From assembly GCA_031266495.1 (NCBI GenBank), contig JAISAX010000566.1, positions 1 to 12,688 on the forward strand: 12,688 nucleotides of DNA, read 5' to 3'. This document shows positions 7,040 through 12,688 of this stretch, one piece after another. The stretch's first letter is position 1, and each line of letters opens with the position of its first letter. A model generated the notes under the pieces. It was given only the letters and a program-made list of their open reading frames with translations, was not told the DNA's origin and did not search any database. This stretch comes from Opitutaceae bacterium (GTDB taxonomy: Bacteria > Verrucomicrobiota > Verrucomicrobiae > Opitutales > Opitutaceae). The translations under genes and the position numbers were made by a program.

Positions 7040-7696
7040 ATGAGTCCCGGTAGCCTTTTGTTCACTCCTCTTCGTCCGGTTGGCCGCTTTGTCGCGAGCA
7101 TGCTGGATCGTGTCGTCTGCGTGGCCGGGGCGGCGGGGTTGTCGCAGGGGCCGGAGTTCATGCAGCAGTACCTGCAACGGCTGGGGGGGCATCTGGACGA
7201 GGCGCGCCGGCACCTCCGGCAGTTCGTGGACACGGCCAAAAGCGCGGGCATCTCGCTCGACCAGCTCGTGGAACGGACGGGGGGGGCGCACGCCGATCCG
7301 GCGCTGGCGGGGCTCGGGCAGGTGATCGTCGATACCCGCGAACGGGTGGAGGTCTTGACGGTCGCCGAACAGGCGCTGCGCGATGCGTCGTTGTGGGAAC
7401 GGCCGTTTGTGTTTGTGCGGTATCTCGACTGGCAGATCGCCGAGGGGACGTGGGGCGTTTACAAACCGGCGGTGCCGACGACGGTCGAGGGTCTTGTCTA
7501 TGCCGGCGTCGGGCTCCTGCTGGCGCTGGGTCTGTACCTCGGGATCAGCGGAGCGATCGGCAAGGGAGTGGGCCGCTGGCGGCGGCGGCGCGAGTTGGCC
7601 AAGGCGGAAGCCGAAGCGGCCTCGCTCGACCACGAGCCGGAGCCGTCGAGCGACCGCGAGAGAAGAGAACCGCTAAAGAACGCTGACAGCCGCTAA
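7040..7696 (+). CDS. DUF2937 family membrane protein
   Basis: The product of 218 residues resembles DUF2937 proteins, which are uncharacterised and known mainly from Proteobacteria. The diagnostic part is GPEFMQQYLQRLGGHLDEA at residues 37-55, preceded by a short hydrophobic stretch (22-35). A charged, helical middle region follows, then FEPAVP-like YKPAVPTTVEG (141-151) leading into one clear transmembrane segment at about 151-173. The tail after 178 is strongly charged (RRRRELAKAEAEA). Family members usually begin close to the first hydrophobic stretch, so ATG 7100 is a good alternative start. The last residues and the stop codon lie inside the left arm of a repeat (7670-7699), so the C-terminus may have been rewritten by a repeat insertion. 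It diverges from the nuclease gene across 94 bp. Function is unknown. Confidence 0.8.
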   Translation: MSPGSLLFTPLRPVGRFVASMLDRVVCVAGAAGLSQGPEFMQQYLQRLGGHLDEARRHLRQFVDTAKSAGISLDQLVERTGGAHADPALAGLGQVIVDTRERVEVLTVAEQALRDASLWERPFVFVRYLDWQIAEGTWGVYKPAVPTTVEGLVYAGVGLLLALGLYLGISGAIGKGVGRWRRRRELAKAEAEAASLDHEPEPSSDRERREPLKNADSR

Positions 7697-7818
7697 ATCA
7701 TGAATTGAAGATCAGGATCACCAAAGGCGATTTCACCCGGCAGATGAATATCCGGATCCCCTCTGATCGTGTTCCCGATCTGTTTATTTTTAGCGACCTT
7801 TAGCGACATTTAGCGGTT
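7670..7818. repeat. inverted repeat of phased 10 bp units (CCGCTAAA/TTTAGCGG)
   Basis: The left arm has units CCGCTAAAGA (7670), ACGCTGACAG (7680, degenerate) and CCGCTAAATC (7690). The right arm has the reverse orientation in exact 10 bp steps: TTTAGCGACC (7789), TTTAGCGACA (7799) and TTTAGCGGTT (7809). The 89 bp between them are richer in AT than the flanks and carry no gene. The left arm overlaps the DUF2937 stop codon. The element could be a mobile repeat or a 3' end structure. Confidence 0.75.
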
Positions 7819-8029
7819 CCAACTCCGGAACTCGGGATAAACCGGACAGGTGCAATGACGCGGCGTCCCCCCCCCCCCCACCCGCCCCCGCCCGCCCTGG
7901 TCCGCCTGCGGAAGCGTGGTCCGCCACCGCCAGCATCGGGGCTTACGGATATGATAAGGACCGCGAACAGAGTGCCCGGCGGGCGTCTTCCCCGTCGCAT
8001 TTTCGCGGACGGGTTTCCACGCTGGCCGG
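7819..8029 (+). promoter_or_regulatory. leader of the MFS gene with a 13-base C tract
   Basis: No gene is seen here. A run of 13 C (7867-7879) sits in a longer C-rich tract ending near 7896. TATGAT at 7950-7955 resembles a -10 box in otherwise GC-rich DNA, 75 bp before the MFS start, but no matching -35 is visible. A promoter is possible, not shown. Confidence 0.3.
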
Positions 8030-9250
8030 ATGTTTTCCGCCAAGCCCGCCAGGGAATATCCGACACCTTCACCGACGCCGCACGCCCGCTGGCGGCTGAT
8101 TTTCATCCTCGGCGCGCTGGCGGCTTTCGGCCCGCTGGCTATCGATATGTACCTGCCGGCGTTGCCCGCCATCGCTCGCGATCTGCGGGCGGAGGAGGGG
8201 GCGGTGCAGCTTACGTTGTCGGTCTTTCTCGTCGGCGTGTCGCTCGGGCAACTGGTCCATGGTCCGCTTTCGGACCGGATCGGGCGGCGCGGGCCGTTGT
8301 TGTTCGGGATGGGGTTGTTCGTGGTGGCGGCGCTCGGGTGCGCGCTGGCGCGGTCGGTCGAGGCGTTGATCGGGTGGCGGTTGCTGATGGCGTTGGGCGG
8401 CTCGGCGGGCATGGGGTTGTCGCGGACGGTCGTGCGCGACCGGTTCGAGGTCCACGAGGCGGCGGATGTGTTTTCGTTGCTCATGCTCGTGATGGGCGCG
8501 GCGCCGATCCTCGCCCCGGTGCTGGGTGGTCAAATGCTGCTCTTCACGGGCTGGCGGGGGATTTTTTCGGCACTGGTGGCGGCGGGCGCGCTGGTCTGGG
8601 TCGCGGTGTGGCGCTGGCTGCCGGAGTCGTTGCCCGCGGATCGGCGAAACCGGTTGAGTGTGCCGGGGGCGGTGGCCGGATATGGCAGGTTGCTGGCGGA
8701 CCGGCGGTTTCTCGGGTACGCGCTGGTGATGGCTTTCAGCGCGGGGGCGATGTTCACCTACATCACGTGCGCGGCGCATGTGTTCATCGAGCTGAACGGG
8801 GTGTCGCCGCAGATGTTTTCGGTGTTTTTCGGGATCAACGCGGGGGGGATGATCGCGGGGTCGCAACTGAACCGGTGGCTGTTGCGGCGGTTCACGTCGC
8901 GGCAGATTCTGTCGGGGGTGCTGACGGTGGTGGCGTGCGCGGGGGCGTTGCTGGCGGCGCAGGCGCTCACCGGCCGGGGCGGGTTTCCGTTGCTGGCGGG
9001 GTTGCTGTTCGTGACGTTGGCCTCGGGCGGGCTGATCGGACCGAACGCGTCGGCCCTGGCGCTCGCTCCGTTCGGACGCGCGGCGGGGAGCGCGGCGTCG
9101 CTGATGGGGACGATGCAATTCGGCATGGGCGGGCTGGCCGGTGCGCTGGCGGGCGTGTTCGCGGCCAACAGCGCCTTGCCGATGTGCGCCACGCAAGCGG
9201 TGTGCGGGGTGGCGTCGTGGGCGGCGCTGCGGTGGATGGCAAAGGGGTAG
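8030..9250 (+). CDS. Bcr/CflA-type multidrug efflux MFS transporter
   Basis: The 406-residue protein is a twelve-helix drug:proton antiporter of the major facilitator superfamily, Bcr/CflA branch, located in the cytoplasmic membrane. Helix 1 carries AIDMYLPALP (37-46), a branch hallmark. The cytoplasmic loop motif A is GPLSDRIGRRGPLLFG (78-93), and the antiporter motif C region in helix 5 reads MGAAPILAPVLGG (155-167). The length is typical, and the ATG at 8030 places about 20 polar residues before helix 1. Homologues export bicyclomycin, chloramphenicol or sulfonamides, or amino acids such as cysteine; the substrate here cannot be told. Codon choice is G-ending and the coding strand is G-rich, unlike rhaB and terC on the same strand, which are C-rich. 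No regulator gene is adjacent. Confidence 0.92.
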   Translation: MFSAKPAREYPTPSPTPHARWRLIFILGALAAFGPLAIDMYLPALPAIARDLRAEEGAVQLTLSVFLVGVSLGQLVHGPLSDRIGRRGPLLFGMGLFVVAALGCALARSVEALIGWRLLMALGGSAGMGLSRTVVRDRFEVHEAADVFSLLMLVMGAAPILAPVLGGQMLLFTGWRGIFSALVAAGALVWVAVWRWLPESLPADRRNRLSVPGAVAGYGRLLADRRFLGYALVMAFSAGAMFTYITCAAHVFIELNGVSPQMFSVFFGINAGGMIAGSQLNRWLLRRFTSRQILSGVLTVVACAGALLAAQALTGRGGFPLLAGLLFVTLASGGLIGPNASALALAPFGRAAGSAASLMGTMQFGMGGLAGALAGVFAANSALPMCATQAVCGVASWAALRWMAKG

Positions 9251-9327
9251 GCAGGCAGTGGAGCGGATTCGCCCCGGCGGCACGAACTTCTTCGGTTGCG
9301 GCTGCGCCGTCCTGTGCAGGGGTGTAA

Positions 9328-9410
9328 CTGATGTTACGCGGCTGAGGCTACGCAGGCACATACCGTCCCACCATCGCCCCGTCGAAACCTGTCGATCCGC
9401 GTAACTTCAG
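9328..9410. mobile_element. 83 bp MITE-like element with target duplication
   Basis: Terminal inverted repeats CTGATGTTACGCGG (9328-9341) and CCGCGTAACTTCAG (9397-9410) match at 13 of 14 positions. The element is flanked by perfect 7 bp direct repeats GGTGTAA at 9321-9327 and 9411-9417, as expected of a target-site duplication. It is too short to code for a transposase. The same terminal repeat bounds 10307-10476. Confidence 0.65.
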
Positions 9411-9566
9411 GGTGTAATCACGGAAACGCTGTCGCTGCGGGTGCGGGTGCAAGTGTGGCCGGGAGGGCGTCCCTGCGACGCCCGCCACCTTCCCATGCCG
9501 CTTCCCGTCCAGTCCATTTGCCATTCCGGCCCGCCCGGCCCGCCTTTCTACTGGCGGGCGCGGGCG

Positions 9567-9616
9567 TTCCCCGGCGTTCGGGGAGTGTTCCCCGGTCCCT
9601 GTGCAAACCTCCCCGG
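9567..9616. promoter_or_regulatory. three TTCCCCGG-type boxes at 21 bp spacing
   Basis: TTCCCCGG at 9567-9574 and 9588-9595 and CTCCCCGG at 9609-9616 start exactly 21 bp apart, two helical turns each. Short hairpins involving the first (9569-9583) and third boxes could also form. They lie 80-130 bp before the small frame at 9696 and the truncated PEP-CTERM gene. The rest of 9251-9695 contains the mobile element, a run of 8 C followed by 8 A (9661-9676), and no convincing gene. Confidence 0.4.
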
Positions 9617-9695
9617 AGCCGGGGGAAACCGCTCCGGTGCTGCCATGCTTCGCAATCACTCCCCCCCCAAAAAAAACCGTAACCACGACAACGCC

Positions 9696-9803
9696 ATGAG
9701 AAACGCCACCACACGCAGCGACTTCCCGACCGACGCCAAAAGCCGTCTCGTCCGGGCCAACAACCACCTGACCGCCCTCGAACAACTCAAGTCAGCGTGG
9801 TGA
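9696..9803 (+). CDS. possible 35-residue open frame upstream of PEP-CTERM remnant
   Basis: A short ATG frame begins MRNATTRSDFPTDAKSRL and ends at a TGA that overlaps the GTG where the following PEP-CTERM frame can begin. The A/C-rich leader just before it resembles the leader of the intact PEP-CTERM gene at 11110. The sequence is hydrophilic, has no signal peptide and matches no family known to me. It may be the relic of a 5' end left by a deletion, or a chance frame. Confidence 0.2.
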   Translation: MRNATTRSDFPTDAKSRLVRANNHLTALEQLKSAW

Positions 9804-10171
9804 GCCTCACCGTCTGGCGCGGCAGCGCCGACCACGGTCCGGAGGGCACCGGCGCATGGGATGTGGATTATTATGAGCTGAGGGACGGAGCGAGTTCGTT
9901 TTACGGGACGTACCAGCAGGGGAGAAACCTCTCTGAATGGAATGATGCTATTAATGGAGGTAACCGTGCTGTACGTGGCGGCGCGTTACCCCACAGCTAC
10001 GACCGCCTCGCCTCCTCGGTGCGCGACGACTACGCCACGAAAGATGAATTCCGCAGCCTGGGTTTTCGTGTTGCTGTCCTCAGGCTGACGACGGTACCTG
10101 AACCGGGCACGTATGCCGCCGCGACGGGACTGGCAATGCTTGTCATTGGTATATGGTTACGTCGGGTGTAA
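9797..10171 (+). pseudogene. truncated formylglycine-generating-enzyme-like PEP-CTERM protein
   Basis: The 124-residue frame looks like the C-terminal half of a SUMF1/FGE-sulfatase-fold protein. SSFYGTYQQGRNLSEWNDA (33-51) corresponds to the family's YGTYDQGGNVWEW-type motif, and NRAVRGGAL followed by GFRVAVLR matches the RGGSW and GFRVA signatures. A PEP-CTERM sorting tail follows: VPEPGTYAAATG (100-111), a hydrophobic helix and terminal RR. Such proteins are exported and processed by an exosortase. The N-terminal half of the fold (normally well over 100 residues) and the signal peptide are missing, and no upstream frame supplies them. Bases at about 9860-9970 are less GC-rich than the surroundings. 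The GTG at 9797 is only the first available start. A remnant created by deletion is the best reading. Confidence 0.6.
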
Positions 10172-10306
10172 TTGAAAGTGGTGGGAAAGGCGGAGGTTCC
10201 GTGTTCAGGGAACTCTCTCTGAATCTGAATACGGAAGAATTAACCACAGAGACACAAAGGGATTGCGCATAAATAACATCATTAATTTCGTGGATTGAAA
10301 TGGTAA
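10172..10306. other. gene-free spacer after PEP-CTERM remnant
   Basis: No gene is seen. A weak stem GTTCC/GGAAC lies near 10198-10215 without a following T run, so no terminator is called. The ACCACAGAGACAC-type repeat (10239-10262) is inside. Local base composition is clearly more AT-rich than the neighbours. Confidence 0.5.
10239..10262 (+). repeat. ACCACAGAGACAC-type dispersed repeat
   Basis: TTAACCACAGAGACACAAAG at 10240-10259 matches, from memory, a short motif very common between genes of many environmental bacteria (Verrucomicrobia, Planctomycetes and others), often written AACCACAGAGNCACAGAG. Only one copy is in this window. Its function is not established. Confidence 0.55.
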
Positions 10307-10476
10307 CTGATATTACGCAGACGAGGGTATTTTGATCGATCCGGGGAGAGCACGCGTCTCGCGTGCTGTGTTCGGCGTCTCGCCGAACACGGTTCGACCG
10401 ATGGGCTTGGGCGAGACGCCCAAGCCTGCACGCGAGACGCGTGATCTCCCCGGACCGGCTGCATGCGTAACATCAG
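10307..10476. mobile_element. 170 bp non-coding element with terminal repeats related to 9328-9410
   Basis: The left end CTGATATTACGCAG (10307-10320) and the right end ATGCGTAACATCAG (10463-10476) are imperfect inverted repeats (12 of 14). They share the CTGATGTTACGC core with the 83 bp element. The interior is almost entirely the multi-hairpin repeat. No clear target duplication is seen, so insertion is inferred only from the shared ends. Confidence 0.55.
10340..10461 (+). repeat. multi-hairpin intergenic repeat, copy 2
   Basis: This copy is intact. Outer arms 10341-10366 and 10428-10453 are inverted repeats matching at 25 of 26 bases. Four local stem-loops can alternatively form: 10349-10367 (8 bp stem, TCT loop), 10368-10390 (10 bp, TCT loop), 10404-10426 (10 bp, AGA loop) and about 10429-10443 (6 bp, AGA loop). 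GCGTCTCGC occurs twice in the left half and its complement GCGAGACGC twice in the right, so the element is symmetric at two scales. Confidence 0.85.
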
Positions 10477-10744
10477 TGAATAAAAATTTCGGAAAAATCA
10501 GGTTCTAGACACTTGGCAGGTCTGAGCTCGCCACGCCTGCCACTCCATCGGCCCCGGCGCGGGCGCAAGCTGTGATACTCATCTCTGCGGGAAGAGAACA
10601 AAAAAACGGCATCAAAATGGCACTGATGAGCCATCTATTGCTGGACGTGTCTAGCATCACAGTGCTTTTCTTTTCCGGGACGCAAGTGCAGCGTGTCGGG
10701 CAACTCCTCTCGAAGCCCGTTTCGGAAACCTGAAAATCAGCCAG
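10477..10744 (+). promoter_or_regulatory. leader region of the GntR-type gene
   Basis: No gene is seen in these 268 bp. CTAGACAC (10505-10512) and its complement GTGTCTAG (10647-10654) form an 8 bp inverted pair 134 bp apart, and ATGGC/GCCAT forms a small hairpin near 10617-10634. The stretch is more AT-rich than the coding DNA around it and probably contains the GntR-type gene promoter, but no clear -35/-10 pair was found. Confidence 0.3.
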
Positions 10745-11026
10745 ATGCCCGCCACCGCTGCCAGTCTTCTTCCCGCTCTCGTTCTCCCGTCGCTACCGGA
10801 GTTGCCTCCGCGTCAGCAGGTGGACACCCTGATCCGCGGCTGGATCGCGTCAGGAGAATACGCACCCGGCGACATGATCCCCACCGCCCGCGACATTGCC
10901 CGCCTCTGCAACGACGTCAGAGGGCCTACCGTCCGCCGTGCGATCAAGACCCTCATCGCCGAAGGCCTCCTCCGCGGCGTCCGGGGCAAAGGTGTATATG
11001 TGCACATGAAGCCCGCAAAACTCTGA
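10745..11026 (+). CDS. stand-alone GntR-type winged-helix DNA-binding protein
   Basis: The 93-residue product is essentially one GntR-type winged-helix domain at about residues 22-87. It shows the first helix QQVDTLIRGWIASGEYAPGD, the recognition-helix region PTARDIARLCNDVRGPTVRRA, LIAEGLL and the wing GVRGKGVYV. GntR regulators normally continue into a ligand-binding domain of 130 residues or more; here the stop comes seven residues after the wing. No sensor domain fragment is visible in the 83 bp before the next gene, so this is either a genuine minimal repressor or the remnant of a longer regulator. The ATG at 10745 is the only sensible start. It precedes the intact PEP-CTERM gene on the same strand, which makes that gene and its own promoter plausible targets (inferred). 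Confidence 0.82.
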   Translation: MPATAASLLPALVLPSLPELPPRQQVDTLIRGWIASGEYAPGDMIPTARDIARLCNDVRGPTVRRAIKTLIAEGLLRGVRGKGVYVHMKPAKL

Positions 11027-11109
11027 ACGCCCTCCGCATCGCCCCATCTGTCCCGCCCTTATTCGTCCGTCCACCATACAACCCGAACCGTATAAACCAC
11101 ACCACCACC

Positions 11110-11847
11110 ATGAACCTGCTCAAATCAACCCTCGCTCTCGCCGCCTCCTGCTCGTCTCTCGCCACCCTGGCCAATGCCGCGCTCGCCATCACTGACGATG
11201 ACATTACCAACAACGCCTATACCTTCAGCATTTCCTTCGACGATCTCATCAATAACGCGAAGTTTTCGAATGCGCTGTATTCCAGCTCCAACATCTTTGG
11301 CGCCAATACCGAAGGCACAGGGGATAGCGAACGCCGCTACGTGACGCCCAATCAAGGCCAGACAAGTGCATCATTCGTCATCGCGTTTGATTTCTCCCAG
11401 GCTGGCTACGAGATAACCGGTTTTTCCATCAAGGATTCGCTTTACATCAATAACACAACAAGCAGCGCCTCCATCGCAGGTGAATCCGGATGGACGACAG
11501 ACCTTGCCGATCCGGGAACCCGGATCCGGGTGATCAACTCAACAGGGACGCCTCAATCCAGCTCATCGTCGAAAGACTACTCGCTCACACAGGCATCAAG
11601 CATCGTTTACTACACCGTAGCCTTCACTGCCACCAACACGACATTTGCCGCAAAAAACGTCCAATGGAGCCGAAGTGCCCCGGGCGGCATCCCTTTCGAA
11701 ATAACATTTGCTCTCGCACCTGCCCAGGTTCCCGAACCCGCCACAACCGCCATTCTGGCCGGAGTCTCCGTGCTTCTGCTTGTTTTTGGTATCCGTTGGC
11801 TCAAGCAAACCGTTAACCAGATCAATTCCGGACGCCCCATCCCGTAA
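11110..11847 (+). CDS. secreted PEP-CTERM sorting domain protein
   Basis: The 245-residue protein has a signal peptide (basic start, hydrophobic core, ANAALA at about 21-26) and a C-terminal PEP-CTERM anchor: VPEPATTAILAG at 207-218, a hydrophobic helix to about 227, then basic RWLK. Exosortase systems recognise this tail and send such proteins to the cell envelope or matrix. The middle is Ser/Thr/Asn-rich, predicted beta-strand, and matches no domain I recognise; such proteins are often matrix or adhesion components. The tail runs about 14 residues beyond the usual basic cluster, which is unusual. The ATG at 11110 is chosen because it begins the signal peptide. TATAAA at 11091-11096 could be a -10 box, which would leave a very short 5' leader. 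An exosortase is not encoded in this window. Confidence 0.85.
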   Translation: MNLLKSTLALAASCSSLATLANAALAITDDDITNNAYTFSISFDDLINNAKFSNALYSSSNIFGANTEGTGDSERRYVTPNQGQTSASFVIAFDFSQAGYEITGFSIKDSLYINNTTSSASIAGESGWTTDLADPGTRIRVINSTGTPQSSSSSKDYSLTQASSIVYYTVAFTATNTTFAAKNVQWSRSAPGGIPFEITFALAPAQVPEPATTAILAGVSVLLLVFGIRWLKQTVNQINSGRPIP

Positions 11848-11851
11848 ATAT

Positions 11852-11862
11852 CCCCCCCCCCC
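11852..11862. repeat. poly-C tract of 11
   Basis: A run of 11 C starts 5 bp after the PEP-CTERM stop and lies 86 bp before the next start codon. With the runs at 4058, 7867 and 9661, it is one of four long C tracts between genes in this window. Confidence 0.95.
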
Positions 11863-11947
11863 TCCCACCCTGCGTCGCTGCGGCGAAAGTAACCATCATT
11901 CGTTTCCTGATACGGCGCTCACCAAAAACCTCGGTCACTTCATACCC

Positions 11948-12688
11948 GTGCACACAATTCTCCGATCCTTGCCCGCGCTCCTCCTTGCCACCATCGCGCA
12001 CTCCACACTCCCCGCCTTCGCCGACGTCGCCAGTGACGGCGCAAGCACACTCCTGGAAGAGACATTCGCCAATTGTCCGCCCGGAAACTACAACGGAAAT
12101 CCTGCCGCCGGACCTGGCAAAATCAAGACATGGCGCGGCCCCGTTGAAAACCTGTTCGGCTCCTTTGAAATCATCGAAGCATCCGGTTTGCCGGCCCCAC
12201 TCTTGTCCGCCCTCGCGATCCGCGACACCGCGGGCACACGCGACCAGGCGCCGTCACTCGTGCTCACGTGGCCCCCCGTTGACGCGGGAGCACCCGGAAG
12301 CGTTGTCGTTGAATTCCACTACAAAATCCTTCCTCCCTCCACCGATGTACCGGGAAAACCACGACACTACCGGGCTGATATCCTCGCAGGCGGCGCATGG
12401 AGCAAAGCCATTTGCAACGTCATCCTTGAACAAGGACAAATCCGCCTCCACGACGGACAAAAAGCCTCCAGCCTTGGTCCCTGCAAAGCCGGTCAATGGC
12501 AGTCTCTCCGGCTGGAAGTGGACACCTCTGCACGCACCTTCAACCTGTCCATTGACGGACGCCTCCTCGCCAACCGCCTCCCCTGGATCAACCCGGGCAA
12601 CCCCGCATTTGCTTCCCTCACCATCAGAGCCGACATGTCACCCACTGACCGCAACGGCGACCCCGTCCTTCTGCTCGCCAACCTGAAA
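11948..12688 (+). CDS. secreted protein, LamG-like N-terminal region (partial, runs off the end)
   Basis: From GTG at 11948 a frame of 247 codons stays open to the window end. It begins with a good signal peptide: HTILRSLPALLLATIAHST and LPAFA, with cleavage likely after residue 25. Downstream sequence is consistent coding, with LEETFANCPPGNYNGNP, SVVVEFHYKILPP, GQWQSLRLEVDTSARTFNL and SIDGRLLANRLPW. The last two resemble a concanavalin A/LamG-type jelly-roll domain, as found at the start of secreted polysaccharide-active enzymes and adhesins. The catalytic or functional part lies beyond the window. No in-frame ATG precedes the signal peptide and no Shine-Dalgarno is seen. Another open frame covering the same DNA (11985 onward) gives Pro/Ser-rich low-complexity sequence and is rejected. 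The exact family is not recognised. Confidence 0.75.
   Translation, partial: MHTILRSLPALLLATIAHSTLPAFADVASDGASTLLEETFANCPPGNYNGNPAAGPGKIKTWRGPVENLFGSFEIIEASGLPAPLLSALAIRDTAGTRDQAPSLVLTWPPVDAGAPGSVVVEFHYKILPPSTDVPGKPRHYRADILAGGAWSKAICNVILEQGQIRLHDGQKASSLGPCKAGQWQSLRLEVDTSARTFNLSIDGRLLANRLPWINPGNPAFASLTIRADMSPTDRNGDPVLLLANLK

Noticed and set aside
7670..7818. CRISPR-like or plasmid-iteron interpretation of the 10 bp units
   Set aside because: Units are too short and have no spacers for CRISPR; no replication initiator gene or AT-rich origin is next to them.
7855..9327. Plus-strand open frame of 490 codons, longer than the MFS frame it overlaps
   Set aside because: Its translation is Gly/Arg/Val low-complexity, whereas the overlapping 8030-9250 frame has all MFS motifs and membrane helices.
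8069..9361. Minus-strand open frame of 430 codons opposite the MFS gene
   Set aside because: Arg/Pro/His/Gln-rich shadow with no recognisable domain; antisense to a confident gene.
10621..10680. CTGATGAG resembling the hammerhead ribozyme core
   Set aside because: The GAAA box and three stems needed for a hammerhead are not found around it on either strand.

Overview
The window looks like chromosomal DNA of a high-GC bacterium of the Verrucomicrobia, most likely the Opitutaceae. This is an inference from two C-terminal PEP-CTERM anchors, start codons mostly without Shine-Dalgarno sequences, a rhamnose/lactate catabolic pair and a heavy load of short structured intergenic repeats. No rRNA, tRNA, CRISPR array or transposase gene is visible.

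Left part (1-4080). A LutA-type lactate-oxidation subunit (minus) and a rhamnulokinase (plus) diverge from a roughly 314 bp control region that holds helically phased direct repeats. Rhamnose breakdown yields L-lactaldehyde and then L-lactate, so the two genes could belong to one catabolic route. After rhaB comes a multi-hairpin repeat element, then a TerC/Alx-type membrane protein.

Middle (4080-9250). Three minus-strand genes encode an ExoD-family membrane protein, an AraC-type regulator and a membrane-anchored DNA/RNA non-specific endonuclease. A DUF2937 membrane protein diverges from the nuclease gene, and a Bcr/CflA-type drug exporter follows. Between these last two is a 149 bp inverted repeat built from 10 bp units. 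G/C strand skew changes sign near 5.9 kb and back near 9.3 kb regardless of gene direction, which suggests a local inversion or a block of different origin.

Right part (9250-12688). This is an accessory-looking, repeat-rich region. It holds an 83 bp MITE-like element with 14 bp terminal inverted repeats and a 7 bp target duplication, three TTCCCCGG-type boxes at exact 21 bp spacing, and a truncated formylglycine-generating-enzyme-like PEP-CTERM gene. It also holds a copy of a widespread ACCACAGAGACAC-type repeat and a second multi-hairpin element nested between the same terminal repeats. A stand-alone GntR-type DNA-binding protein, an intact PEP-CTERM protein and the start of a secreted protein (GTG start, no stop before the window ends) complete it. 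The PEP-CTERM proteins imply an exosortase elsewhere in the genome.

The most interesting signal is the multi-hairpin repeat at 2829-2997 and 10340-10461. Its two copies differ in the stems only by changes that keep G-U pairing on the plus strand, as expected of a structured RNA rather than a purely DNA-level element.
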